This document shows positions 54,286 to 62,799 of a stretch of 64,000 bases of DNA, one piece after another; positions within the stretch are counted from its first letter, which is position 1, and every line of letters starts with the position of its first letter. Under the pieces are notes generated by a model. It made no database searches and was not told where the DNA came from. It saw only the letters and a list, made by a program, of their open reading frames with translations. This DNA is from Calditrichota bacterium (lineage in GTDB: Bacteria > CLD3): positions 4,945-68,944 of the forward strand of contig QQUF01000049.1 in the NCBI GenBank assembly GCA_008501735.1, in the 5' to 3' direction. The translations under genes were made by a program, and so were the position numbers.

Positions 54286-55407
54286 ATGAAGCCTAAAACT
54301 GTTTTTTTTATTTTTTTCGGATTGTTCATTTTAATTGGACTTCTTTCCTTTTTTCACCAGCAATCCAAAAACCCTGCTGAAGATATTTTTATCGAGCCAA
54401 TCGAACAAATCTCAAAATTTGTTCAAACTCCAGCTCCTTCTCCTGAAAACTCCAAACAGTTAGAAGAAGAAATTAAAATCAGTTTGGATAAAATCGGAAT
54501 TAACATCGACAAAATCCGCAAAGTAAAAGACAGTGAACACAAGCATTTAGTGATTGACGTTCCAAAAGATGTAAGCCTAATTCGTTGCAATCACTTGGTA
54601 ACTCAAACTGTAAGAAGAGAAGAATACAGTGTTTTAAACTGCATAGAAGTTCCACAAAAGAAACAAATTCGTTTTCGAATCGGCAAAAATGATTCTTTGC
54701 ACTTAAAAATAACTTTACGCAAATCAGAAGACGCTATTAAAATTGTTGGAAGAGTCGCAATAATTATTGACGACTTTGGCTACAATTCAAATGGAATCGT
54801 TGACAAATTTTTGAAATGCAAAAAGGACTTAACATTTGCAGTAATTCCTGGACTTGCTTACTCAAGAGAAATCGGTCTGAATGCTTTGAAGAAAAACAAG
54901 GAAGTGATAATCCACCTTCCTTTTGAGCCTGAATCAAATGAAAAAGCGGAAGAAATTCAAATCAAAAGCGGAATGACAGAGGAAGAAATTATTTGGCAAA
55001 TTGAACTTGCTCGAAAAAGTCTTCCAATGGCAAAAGGTGCAAACAATCATCAAGGCTCAAAAGCTACAGCAGACACAGAAGTAATGAATGTTGTGGCAGA
55101 ATATTTTAGCGAAAATAGTTTGTATTTTATTGATAGCGTTACTTCTTCGGAAAGCCAAGCCTACGAAGCAATGATTGCAGAAAATGTTAGAACTGCCGAA
55201 AGAGATGTTTTTTTAGATGAAGTTGACACAGTCGAATACGTCAGAGGGCAAATGCAACTTCTCGCAAGTCGAGCAATCGAAAAAGGCAAAGCAATCGCAA
55301 TTGGTCACGTAAGAAAAAACACTTTGGAAGCAATAAATTCGATGATTCCTGAATTTGAAGAACAAGGAATTAGATTCGTGAAAGTTACAGAACTTTTAGA
55401 GAATTAA
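54286..55407 (+). CDS. Divergent polysaccharide deacetylase family protein
   Basis: A 373-residue protein anchored by an N-terminal transmembrane helix (VFFIFFGLFILIGLLSFF). From residue 155 it shows the divergent polysaccharide deacetylase (DUF610/YibQ) pattern: AIIIDDFGYN, LTFAVIPGLAYS, VIIHLPFEP, GANNHQGSKATAD and YFIDSVTS, giving aspartate and histidine metal ligands. A possible peptidoglycan or glycan deacetylase facing the periplasm. The residues before the domain form a linker with PAPSPE. Divergent from the 5'-nucleotidase-like gene; the gap is 80 bases. Confidence 0.88.
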   Translation: MKPKTVFFIFFGLFILIGLLSFFHQQSKNPAEDIFIEPIEQISKFVQTPAPSPENSKQLEEEIKISLDKIGINIDKIRKVKDSEHKHLVIDVPKDVSLIRCNHLVTQTVRREEYSVLNCIEVPQKKQIRFRIGKNDSLHLKITLRKSEDAIKIVGRVAIIIDDFGYNSNGIVDKFLKCKKDLTFAVIPGLAYSREIGLNALKKNKEVIIHLPFEPESNEKAEEIQIKSGMTEEEIIWQIELARKSLPMAKGANNHQGSKATADTEVMNVVAEYFSENSLYFIDSVTSSESQAYEAMIAENVRTAERDVFLDEVDTVEYVRGQMQLLASRAIEKGKAIAIGHVRKNTLEAINSMIPEFEEQGIRFVKVTELLEN

Positions 55408-55415
55408 AACTTCTC

Positions 55416-55448
55416 ACCTATCAAATGTCCCAAAGTCATCAGATGGAT
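55416..55448. repeat. Degenerate relative of the TATC palindrome
   Basis: Twenty-five of 33 bases match the palindrome at 28196-28228 (ACCTATC...GATGG). It lies between the convergent deacetylase and lytic transglycosylase genes. Pairing is weaker than in the first copy. Confidence 0.45.
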
Positions 55449-55459
55449 TTTACAGAACC

Positions 55460-56614
55460 TTACTTCATATTATTCACTGAACTATATTTCTTGTAAGAAT
55501 TTGTAACTCTTTCAAGATAAGTTCTGGTCTCTTCGTAAGGTAAATCACTTCGTAATTTCCTGTAAAGTCTTTCACTTGAAATTTCATTTGCAAACTCAAC
55601 TGCTGGTCTGACTTTTCTCTTTCCAACAAGACCTTTTGCAACGTTTCCTGCTCCTGTGTTGTAAGCACAAGTGATTAAGTAACGCACTTTTTCGTCTTCA
55701 TTTGTTCCGTCAAAAGTTCTAATTAAAATGCTCAGATACTTTGTTCCAAGTTCAATGTTATTTTCAGGGTTTTTCAGGTATTCCCTTGTCGGTTGTCCTT
55801 CTTTACCAAGTGCTTGGAAAGCGTCTTTTCCACCAGACCAAGGAACAAGTTGCATCAATCCGGTTGCACAAGGTTTTTGGTTACAAGTTGAAGTTGCAAC
55901 TGGATTAAAAGCTGATTCGTTTCGCATAATTGCCAAAACTAAATGTGGGTCAACGTTGTGCTTATCAGAATATTTTTCTACCAAAGGAATATATTTTTGG
56001 GCTCTTTTAGAAATGTGGTCAGAATTTAATTTTATTGTTACAGTCGCTTTGATACGTTCTTTGCCATCAGGGCTTTTAATCGGTTTAATTTCGATTTTCT
56101 CTTTAACCTCTTTTTTAACAAATTTCTCAAGTTTTTTTTCTTCAAACTTCACTTTCTCATCTTCTTTTTCTTCTTCAATCGGAAGTTGTTTTGCAAAAAC
56201 TGTCCCTTTGTCGTCAGAAGTTTTTAAAAGTTTTTCCGTAGCTTTTTCGAGTTTTTCAGTAACCTTTTCCTGCTCTTCAACCTCAACTAAAACTTCTACT
56301 TTTATTTCCCCTTCTTCAAAATCAACCTCTGTTTTACTTCCATTTTCTTCATCGTATTCAACCCAATCAATTCCACCTGATTCTTGAAATTCGCCCCACA
56401 TTTTTCGGATTCGATTTTTGTAAGATTCCCATTCTTTTTCTTGTTCGTCTTGGTACCTTTCCCACTCTTTTTGAACCTCTTCCAAACTTTGTTCTTCGGC
56501 TTCTTGGAAACCTTTAATTTCTTGCTGCTGCCTTCTTTGAAATTCTTCAAAACTTTCTTCTTGGGCAAAAACTGAAGAAGCTAAAAGAGTTAAAATTAAG
56601 ATTGAGTAAAACAT
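55460..56614 (-). CDS. Lytic transglycosylase (SLT, MltC-like)
   Basis: A 384-residue exported protein. After a signal peptide (TLLASSVFAQ), residues 20-190 are a Glu/Lys-rich coiled coil and linker. Residues 205-370 are an SLT domain: YSDKHNVDPHLVLAIMRNESAFNPVA (the catalytic glutamate is in RNESAF), ATGLMQLVPWSGG and YLITCAYNTGAGNV, with a CNQKPC pair, most like MltC. It cuts the glycan strands of peptidoglycan. It ends a unit with the FlgT-like lipoprotein and the DUF2135 protein, nine bases after the former. Confidence 0.9.
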   Translation of the reverse strand: MFYSILILTLLASSVFAQEESFEEFQRRQQQEIKGFQEAEEQSLEEVQKEWERYQDEQEKEWESYKNRIRKMWGEFQESGGIDWVEYDEENGSKTEVDFEEGEIKVEVLVEVEEQEKVTEKLEKATEKLLKTSDDKGTVFAKQLPIEEEKEDEKVKFEEKKLEKFVKKEVKEKIEIKPIKSPDGKERIKATVTIKLNSDHISKRAQKYIPLVEKYSDKHNVDPHLVLAIMRNESAFNPVATSTCNQKPCATGLMQLVPWSGGKDAFQALGKEGQPTREYLKNPENNIELGTKYLSILIRTFDGTNEDEKVRYLITCAYNTGAGNVAKGLVGKRKVRPAVEFANEISSERLYRKLRSDLPYEETRTYLERVTNSYKKYSSVNNMK

Positions 56615-56623
56615 TATTTCTCC

Positions 56624-57955
56624 TTAATCTTTTAAAAATTCAAAACTTACTTTGTTTTGTTTCTTCTCTACCAAACTAAGTTTTGGGTGATTATCAAATT
56701 TTGTAGCGATGAATGAAATATTTTCTGAGTAAAGAAAAGTGAAAGTACTTGAAGTTTTCGAGTACTTTCTTTCCTCAATCGAACTTTCTTTGAAACGAAT
56801 TGACTCGAATGCTTGTTTGAGAATTTTGTAGTCTTCGTAAGTCGGAATGTTTCTAATCTCGATTTTTACAAGCCTTGATTTATCGCCTTTGTAGTCTTTG
56901 AGTTTTTGGATAATTTTTGGTTTAGCTTCTTCGTAACACTTTTCAAGGGCTTTGAAAATAGCTTTTTCACGAGTTGAACTTCCTGCTTTTAAACCTTTAA
57001 CTCCACCAACGTTAATTTTTGCGATTGTTTTTTGAGTCGAAATTTCAAAAATTGTGAGGTCAAGAGTAGCTCTGTAAAAAAACAAATTTCCCTTTTGACT
57101 TCCAAGAAAATCGTAAGTTGGAACACTGTAAGAAGCTGAACTGCCTGCAACAGCTTTCCCGTAAATCACCAAATTCGACAAACCTAAACTTCCAAGTTTA
57201 AGGGCAAATTCTTCACTCTCACTGAACTTGTTGCTTCGAATTCCTTGTTTTTCATTTTCTGAAAGGTTTGCCAAAACAAGCAATCTTTCTTTGTCTTGAA
57301 CTTCGTAACCTTCGTTTACCAAATCATTTACTAACAAATTTTCAACTCGATTCGCTTGTCCGATACTTTTGTTTTCATCACCGTCGTAAACTGTTGTAAT
57401 TCCAACAATTGCAGTAAAATTTCTGCGGAATTCTTCTTGAAGTTGGTTCGAGTCTTTGTAAACTTTTGCCTCAATTGAAACAGTAAGAATGTTGCCGGAG
57501 ACTTTTTCACTCAAAAGTTTGTAAGATTTTACCAACCCGTTTGCCTTGTTGATGATTGTGTTGTCAACGAGGACAACATCAACAAGACGAATTTCTGAGT
57601 CAATTTTTGTTCCGTGAACGAACTCAACTGCTTGTTTTTTTGCGTGAGTAATTGCTTGGTCTTTTGCGGCGAGAAAGTCTTTTGCATAAATCTGCGACTG
57701 ACCTTCAACTTTTACGACAACGACATTTTTGTCGTCTTCTTCAAGTAAAGCTTCAGTAGGTTTTGGGAGCTCATTTGGAATCGGTTGTTCATAAACAATT
57801 TCTTGCTCAAAAGGCTTTTCGAGCTCCTTTTGTGCTTTTTGGGATTTCCCCCTGATTTCTGCTTTTTGAGTTTCTGTTAGAGTTTTTTGAGTAGCACAAG
57901 AAAAAACCGTAAAAACGAGAGAGAATAGTAAAAATTTTATGGAGAAACTTCTCAA
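56624..57955 (-). CDS. FlgT-like lipoprotein
   Basis: A 443-residue lipoprotein (signal peptide ends TVFSC, cysteine 19). After a charged linker, the domain with VVVKVEGQSQIYAKDFLAAKDQAITHAKKQAVEFVHGTKI resembles the N-terminal domain of FlgT and the LPP20 fold, and a second part with IVGITTVYDGDENKSIGQANRVENLLVNDLVNEGYEV is like the FlgT middle domain. No flagellar genes are nearby, so this is taken as a relative used in the envelope. It stands between the DUF2135 gene (2-base gap) and the transglycosylase. Confidence 0.75.
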   Translation of the reverse strand: MRSFSIKFLLFSLVFTVFSCATQKTLTETQKAEIRGKSQKAQKELEKPFEQEIVYEQPIPNELPKPTEALLEEDDKNVVVVKVEGQSQIYAKDFLAAKDQAITHAKKQAVEFVHGTKIDSEIRLVDVVLVDNTIINKANGLVKSYKLLSEKVSGNILTVSIEAKVYKDSNQLQEEFRRNFTAIVGITTVYDGDENKSIGQANRVENLLVNDLVNEGYEVQDKERLLVLANLSENEKQGIRSNKFSESEEFALKLGSLGLSNLVIYGKAVAGSSASYSVPTYDFLGSQKGNLFFYRATLDLTIFEISTQKTIAKINVGGVKGLKAGSSTREKAIFKALEKCYEEAKPKIIQKLKDYKGDKSRLVKIEIRNIPTYEDYKILKQAFESIRFKESSIEERKYSKTSSTFTFLYSENISFIATKFDNHPKLSLVEKKQNKVSFEFLKD

Positions 57956-57957
57956 TT

Positions 57958-58734
57958 TTATCTTTCCTCTAAGACTTCGTTCAAGCCAATAATTTCTCCG
58001 TGTTCAATTCTGAAAACTTCCCAAAACCTGCCTCTTTGATTTTGTGGAATATAAAAGGTGTTAAGTAATTTTCCTTCTCCATAAACTTTGACACTTGCTT
58101 TTGATTTTGACAATTCACTTGAGTGCCTCTTTTTACGATTTGAGTAGTCGTGGACATAGTAAGAGTAAGTTGAGTTTTTGGCAACTTTTTTAATTGTGAT
58201 AGTTTCAGGTCCAAAAGAATTCGTGTCATCTCTGTCAAGCCTTGCCATTCCGTCTTTTGCAACTTTCATTTTTCTATAAGAAACGTGGTAATCACCTTCT
58301 TTTACCAAATGAGCATCAATGTCTTTTGGTTCTTCGTCCCAATCAAGAACAACTCGTAAATTCCCCAAATCCAATTTTGGCGAAACTGAAAACCTGTTGA
58401 AAAACAAAGCCTGAGCTTCAACTGTAACTTTGAAAGTTGCAGAAATAAAACCTCTTTTGTTAAAATTTGCTCCGTAATTTCCGTCTTCGGGAGTCTCAAA
58501 TTGAACTTTTCCTTCAAAGTCCGTAATGTAACTTTTTCCAAGAACCTCAATCTCTGCATCTGTTACTGGCTCACCTGTTAAAGCATTCAAAAAACGCAAA
58601 GTGAGTTTTTCTTCTTTAAACTCAGTAACTGCATCGTCAAGGTCTTCAAAGTATTCGTCAACACTTTTCGTATCTTGAGCAAAAGCAAAAGCAAATGTGA
58701 GAATTCCTAAGATTGCTAAAAAATAATTTTTCAT
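57958..58734 (-). CDS. DUF2135 (YfaP-like) exported protein
   Basis: A 258-residue protein with a signal peptide (TFAFAFAQ). Residues 45-120 look like a carboxypeptidase-regulatory-like beta domain (LRFLNALTGEPVTDAEIEVLG), and residues 128-200 match DUF2135/YfaP: LDWDEEPKDIDAHLVKEGDYHVSYRK, RDDTNSFGPETITI, STYSYYVHDYSN. The function is unknown, but YfaP-type proteins are envelope-associated. First gene of a unit with the FlgT-like lipoprotein and the transglycosylase. Confidence 0.8.
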   Translation of the reverse strand: MKNYFLAILGILTFAFAFAQDTKSVDEYFEDLDDAVTEFKEEKLTLRFLNALTGEPVTDAEIEVLGKSYITDFEGKVQFETPEDGNYGANFNKRGFISATFKVTVEAQALFFNRFSVSPKLDLGNLRVVLDWDEEPKDIDAHLVKEGDYHVSYRKMKVAKDGMARLDRDDTNSFGPETITIKKVAKNSTYSYYVHDYSNRKKRHSSELSKSKASVKVYGEGKLLNTFYIPQNQRGRFWEVFRIEHGEIIGLNEVLEER

Positions 58735-58777
58735 TCTAACACCTAATTTTAGATTTTAAAAATCGGTTTACACTTTT

Positions 58778-59521
58778 CTATTTTTTCATTCCGACTAGAA
58801 CATAACAAAGTTTACTTTCGGTGTCTTTCCAACGCTTTAAAACTTGAACATTTTTAAGAGTTACATTTTCAACTTTTGTCGAGGTGAAACTTTCCGAAAT
58901 CCCATTAAATGTTTTAGTCAAGTTGCTAATTTTGGAATCAACTTTTTCTGCAAGTCGAATTCTTGCGTCTCTTTCAGCTTCTAACCAAACAGAAAATTCT
59001 CTTGAATAGTTTTCCAAACTTGCCGTTCCGACTGCAAATTTCATTTCGTCAGAGTCGTTCAAATTTTCAAAGTCAGAAGGAATTTCTTTACTTAACTTTT
59101 GCATAGTTGTACCAAAATTCGTCACTTTGGAAAAACCTGAAAGTAAGAGATAGTTATCGCCAAATTCGAAAGAACTGATTGGAACTACCTTCAAATTTCT
59201 GTAGTTGTTTAAAGGAGTTTCTTCGTAAAAAGCTTGAGAGCCTTTTTGAAAAATTGAAGTTGCGGTTAATCTTTCACCTGAAATTTTTACTCCTTTAAAA
59301 CGAGAATAATTTTCTAAGGCATTTCTCATTGCAAACTCTTCAGAACTTGATTCAATCCAAAAATTCTCTGCGTAACCCACAAAAAAATTACTGTTCTGAC
59401 TTGGTTCAAGAAACCAACTTGGGTAAGAATCCCCTTGTTTCTTCTTTGCAATTTTTACCTCTTTTGAAGAAGAACAACTAACTAAAAAAATACTTAAAAA
59501 AATGTAGAGAATTTTTTTCAT
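58778..59521 (-). CDS. LPP20-like lipoprotein (third of three)
   Basis: A 247-residue lipoprotein: MKKILYIFLSIFLVSCSS gives the lipobox cysteine 16. The mature part opens PSWFLEPSQNSNFFVGYAEN and continues with EEFAMRNALENYSRF, the LPP20 pattern; a second copy of the pattern appears at about residue 155 (MKFAVGTASLENYSREFSVWLEAERDARIRLAEKV). The ATG is four bases after the T-run of the hairpin at 59525-59568. Envelope role inferred; no catalytic motif. Confidence 0.8.
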   Translation of the reverse strand: MKKILYIFLSIFLVSCSSSKEVKIAKKKQGDSYPSWFLEPSQNSNFFVGYAENFWIESSSEEFAMRNALENYSRFKGVKISGERLTATSIFQKGSQAFYEETPLNNYRNLKVVPISSFEFGDNYLLLSGFSKVTNFGTTMQKLSKEIPSDFENLNDSDEMKFAVGTASLENYSREFSVWLEAERDARIRLAEKVDSKISNLTKTFNGISESFTSTKVENVTLKNVQVLKRWKDTESKLCYVLVGMKK

Positions 59522-59522
59522 A

Positions 59523-59568
59523 GATAAAAAAAATGCCTTTTAAAGCCGAGACTCCAAAAGGCATTTTT
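59523..59568 (-). terminator. Hairpin with T-run directly before the start of the next gene
   Basis: AAAAATGCCTTTT (59529-59541) and AAAAGGCATTTTT (59556-59568) form a 13-bp perfect stem with a 14-base loop, followed on the minus strand by a run of T. It ends the LPP20 gene that stops at 59583, but the run of T ends four bases before the ATG at 59521, so the next gene is either read through or regulated by this hairpin. Confidence 0.75.
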
Positions 59569-59582
59569 ATCAAATTTTAGTT

Positions 59583-60158
59583 TTAATAACCGCCATTACT
59601 TTCTTTCCACTTTTCAAATTTTTCAACGTCTTTTTCAAGTTCTTGAAATCCTTGAGAAGCTCTGAAACGAGTGTACATATTTTTTTGGTCTTTAATTTTA
59701 TTCAAAAGAGCTTCGTTCACAGGACCTAAAGCCATTTCCATTAAAACGTAAGCACGAATCCCTCCGCCTTCTTGAACGATTTCTTTTTTGCGAACTTTAG
59801 TTCCATTCAAAGTTGTAGAAACAACTGATTTTGAAACATCTGTTGATTGAGTAAGAAATTCTGCATCTTCTCCAACACCAACTTCTTCCCTGAATCTTTT
59901 GAAAAGTCCTGAGACTTTAGTTTCGAGTTCACGGGCAATTTGCACTCTTGCTTCTTCTGTTGCAGTGTTTACAGCCATTTGTAAATCTCTTGAAACTGCT
60001 GAAGATGCAGCAATTACATAATTCGGGTCATTTGGAGTTTCTAAGAACCACTTTGGAATTTCTTTCATTTTTGTTTTGTTAGCTTTTTTGTTTCCGCCAC
60101 AACCAATTAAAGCGATGGAAACTAAAAGTAAACAAGCGATTGAAATGAATCTTTTCAT
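59583..60158 (-). CDS. LPP20 family lipoprotein (second of three)
   Basis: A 191-residue lipoprotein with lipobox ALIGCGG (cysteine 20). IPKWFLETPNDPNYVIAASSAVSRDLQMAVNTATEEARVQIARELETKVSGLFKRFREEVG is the core LPP20 pattern, and EGGGIRAYVLMEMALG completes the fold. LPP20 proteins are small outer-membrane lipoproteins, often near lpoB and COG3014. A hairpin terminator follows. Confidence 0.88.
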   Translation of the reverse strand: MKRFISIACLLLVSIALIGCGGNKKANKTKMKEIPKWFLETPNDPNYVIAASSAVSRDLQMAVNTATEEARVQIARELETKVSGLFKRFREEVGVGEDAEFLTQSTDVSKSVVSTTLNGTKVRKKEIVQEGGGIRAYVLMEMALGPVNEALLNKIKDQKNMYTRFRASQGFQELEKDVEKFEKWKESNGGY

Positions 60159-60266
60159 TTTTTTTCTGCCTCATTTTTGATTGTTTTAAAAATTAATTAT
60201 TGTCAAATATTCAAAGTTAGTTATAAACTTAAAGTATGGAATTAGTGTTTAAAAATTATTTTTAAA

Positions 60267-61298
60267 TTATTTTTTTACAAGACTATCAAAATAATTATCT
60301 AAACTTTTGCTGAATTTTTTCTCAACCTTACTACGAATCGTTCTAACTGCTCGTGCTTTTGCTTCACCTTTTGAAAGATGACCTTCTCTTCCATCTTCGG
60401 AAAGAGAAACTAATGTGTTTCCTGATGTGTCGTTCAAGTTCAAATCCAAGTGCCAACGAACAAATTTTTCTGCTCTTGGCAAGTCTAAATCTTCAAAGTT
60501 TACAGAACCGTTCAAATTTAAAAGTGGGTTTTCGTGGACAATAAATCCTTTATTACTCAAAAACTCTTGCAAAATATTTTTGATCTTTCCGTCTTCGTCA
60601 TTTTCGATGTTTACACCAAAAGAAATTGACTTTGTTGCGTTTGCCGATTTTTCTTCAAGTTCATTTGGGTCGTAACCAAGTTTTGAGTTGCTCCAAAAAT
60701 CAGGCGAAATAATTTGAAGTTGACTGACTAAAGATTGGTTTACAGAATTTATTACAGTCGCAGCATTGAGGTAAGCGTAACTTTTTTTAACATCGCTTGA
60801 AAGGTAGGAATTTTTTAAGTAGAATTTAATTTTCTCAGAGTTTTCAGTGATTTTTGTTTCATAAAGTTCGCCTGTTTCAAGCCTATCAAGGTAAGCAACT
60901 ACATAATTTCTACCACTTTTGTCTGTGTAAGATTCTCCGTACTGAACGTTGAAAAGTGTTTGATTAGAGCCTGTTTTGACGTTTTGCTTATTCTTTAAGG
61001 TTTTTGAGAAAGTCGAACCTTCCTCTGTAAAAAGTTCTTCGTAGCGTTGCTCTGTTGTGTTTTCTACTTTAATTTTCGATTCAAAAATTAAAGATAGATT
61101 TCCGACTGCGTTGTTTTCCGCAGCTTTTCTTGTGTCACCTTCACCGATTGCGGCAAGGTAAAGTGCTTCACGGTATTTTTTGTAAGGATTGTCTAACCAA
61201 TCGGGTTTCTTGTTGTCTTTAGAAGTTGCGACTTTCGTAGCACACGAATTGAAAAGAAGTGCTAAAATCAAAGTGAAAATTAAATTTATGCTTTTCAT
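60267..61298 (-). CDS. LPP20-like lipoprotein (first of three)
   Basis: A 343-residue lipoprotein: LALLFNSCAT gives cysteine 19. KKPDWLDNPYKKYREALYLAAIGEGDTRKAAENNAVGNLSLIFESKI is an LPP20-type opening, followed by a YVVAYLDRLETGELYETKI hairpin and a longer helical and beta C-terminus (ENPLLNLNGSVNFEDL). Larger than usual for the family. It follows the COG3014 lipoprotein gene, with a 16-bp-arm palindrome in the gap. Confidence 0.8.
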   Translation of the reverse strand: MKSINLIFTLILALLFNSCATKVATSKDNKKPDWLDNPYKKYREALYLAAIGEGDTRKAAENNAVGNLSLIFESKIKVENTTEQRYEELFTEEGSTFSKTLKNKQNVKTGSNQTLFNVQYGESYTDKSGRNYVVAYLDRLETGELYETKITENSEKIKFYLKNSYLSSDVKKSYAYLNAATVINSVNQSLVSQLQIISPDFWSNSKLGYDPNELEEKSANATKSISFGVNIENDEDGKIKNILQEFLSNKGFIVHENPLLNLNGSVNFEDLDLPRAEKFVRWHLDLNLNDTSGNTLVSLSEDGREGHLSKGEAKARAVRTIRSKVEKKFSKSLDNYFDSLVKK

Positions 61299-61330
61299 TT
61301 TTTACCTAATTTTTGACTTAAGAATTTTCA

Positions 61331-61363
61331 GACCTAAAAGGTTTTGAAAACCTTTTAGGTCTT
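61331..61363. repeat. 33-bp near-perfect palindrome AGACCTAAAAGG
   Basis: Arms 61331-61346 and 61348-61363 are exact complements of 16 bases with one base between. Lies in the gap between two minus-strand lipoprotein genes. No T-run on the minus strand. A dispersed intergenic palindrome of a type common in this lineage. Confidence 0.75.
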
Positions 61364-61381
61364 TGATTTTTAAAATTTACT

Positions 61382-62764
61382 TCACTCAAGGAAATTTGAT
61401 TGGAACAAATTTAAATTATTTTTCTGAATGTTTTTTGTTCCAAGATTGTCAGAATGAACTAACACTCCATTTGACGAGTAGTAGTTTAACTGAATTTGAT
61501 GTTTTCCTTCAGGAAGTTCTATTTCGCCAACTAAAACCTTTGACGGAAAGTAACGGGAGCTTCTTAAATCAGCATTTTCTGTTAATCCAAGCAAAGCACC
61601 AGAAGCAGCACGAGTTAAATAACCCATAAAACCTCCTCCTGTCTCTTTGTCAAGTTTTTGATTTGCAAGTTCCGCCGCTACACCTTTCAAAATCGTTCTT
61701 GTAATTGTTCTTAAATAAATCATTGGTTCTTTAATTTTGAAAGTCTCAACTGCAACTTCGCTTAAGTCTTCAATCATTTCCAAATTTGTATATTTTTTCC
61801 CGTCGACTAAGACTTCAACTCTCGAAACTTTACTTTCATTTTTTCTCAGGTAAGGAAGTGAAAATTTGAAAGTCAGTCCTTCTTTAATTCCATCCCAATA
61901 AATTAAATCAAGTTCGGTTCTTGTTCTTCCATTTGAGGTATAAATTGCGATGTTATCTTTGAGCGTGTGAATAGTGAGGTTTTTTGCAAATTTTTCTGGA
62001 CTTCGACCAACAAGACTCACAAAATTCACTTTAACTTTGTTTGTTCTTTCAAGATAACCATCTAAATTTGGTTTTGGAAAATAGTAAATTTGGCTTTGTG
62101 AATCCCAACCTTCCTTGAGCTTTTGCAAATCAATCCTTGCATTGTCGAACTTGCCTTCCTTCCTATTTAGTAAAATTCCAAAATACCTTGCCAAGCTTGA
62201 GTTGTGAAACTGATTTTTCCCAACTTCCATTTTTTTTACAGCATCACTTGATTTATTGTATTCTTTTGCGACCTCTTTGTGCTTGTCTTCAAGTAGGTTC
62301 AACTTTTCATTTACTCGCCTAATTTCTACAAAAGCCTCGTCAAATTTATTCATATTAACGTAATTCAGTGCTTTAAACAAATTCAAGTAAACGTCTTCGT
62401 AGTCTTCACCTGAGTAATTCATAGCGTTGTCGTTGAGAAGCAATGAAGTTGCTATTTTGGAAATACTTTTTGTGTAAAATCTTTCGATGGCTTCGTCGGC
62501 TTTTGTAAGGTATTCGTTACTTTTTGCAAAATCACCTTGGTAATGATAAAGAAGCCCCAAATCCAAATAGTAAACTACACGGTCTTTCTTATCGTAGTAT
62601 TGACTTTTTGAGTTTTCAAGCTGTGCAATTGCTCCATCAAAATTTCCAGAAAGAACGCTTTTGTCAATCGAACGAAATTGTTGCTTAAAGGTCTGCGTAC
62701 TCGCACAACTAAATGCAAAAATTGCTAAAAGAATTATGAAAATTGATTTTGTCAGATTTATCAT
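61382..62764 (-). CDS. COG3014-type TPR lipoprotein
   Basis: A 460-residue lipoprotein; the lipobox is AIFAFSCAS (cysteine 20). TPR-like helices occupy residues 35-210 (GAIAQLENSKSQYYDKKDRVVYYLDLGLLYHYQGDFAKSNEYL). The second half is beta-rich and matches the uncharacterised COG3014 proteins (FVSLVGRSPEKFAKNLTIHT; MIYLRTITRTILKGVAAELANQKL). COG3014, LpoB and LPP20 genes are found together in many Gram-negative bacteria; their joint function is not established. Ends the first pair with lpoB. Confidence 0.85.
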   Translation of the reverse strand: MINLTKSIFIILLAIFAFSCASTQTFKQQFRSIDKSVLSGNFDGAIAQLENSKSQYYDKKDRVVYYLDLGLLYHYQGDFAKSNEYLTKADEAIERFYTKSISKIATSLLLNDNAMNYSGEDYEDVYLNLFKALNYVNMNKFDEAFVEIRRVNEKLNLLEDKHKEVAKEYNKSSDAVKKMEVGKNQFHNSSLARYFGILLNRKEGKFDNARIDLQKLKEGWDSQSQIYYFPKPNLDGYLERTNKVKVNFVSLVGRSPEKFAKNLTIHTLKDNIAIYTSNGRTRTELDLIYWDGIKEGLTFKFSLPYLRKNESKVSRVEVLVDGKKYTNLEMIEDLSEVAVETFKIKEPMIYLRTITRTILKGVAAELANQKLDKETGGGFMGYLTRAASGALLGLTENADLRSSRYFPSKVLVGEIELPEGKHQIQLNYYSSNGVLVHSDNLGTKNIQKNNLNLFQSNFLE

Positions 62765-62799
62765 TTTCTGACTTTTTCCTAAGAATCAGTTTTTAAAAA

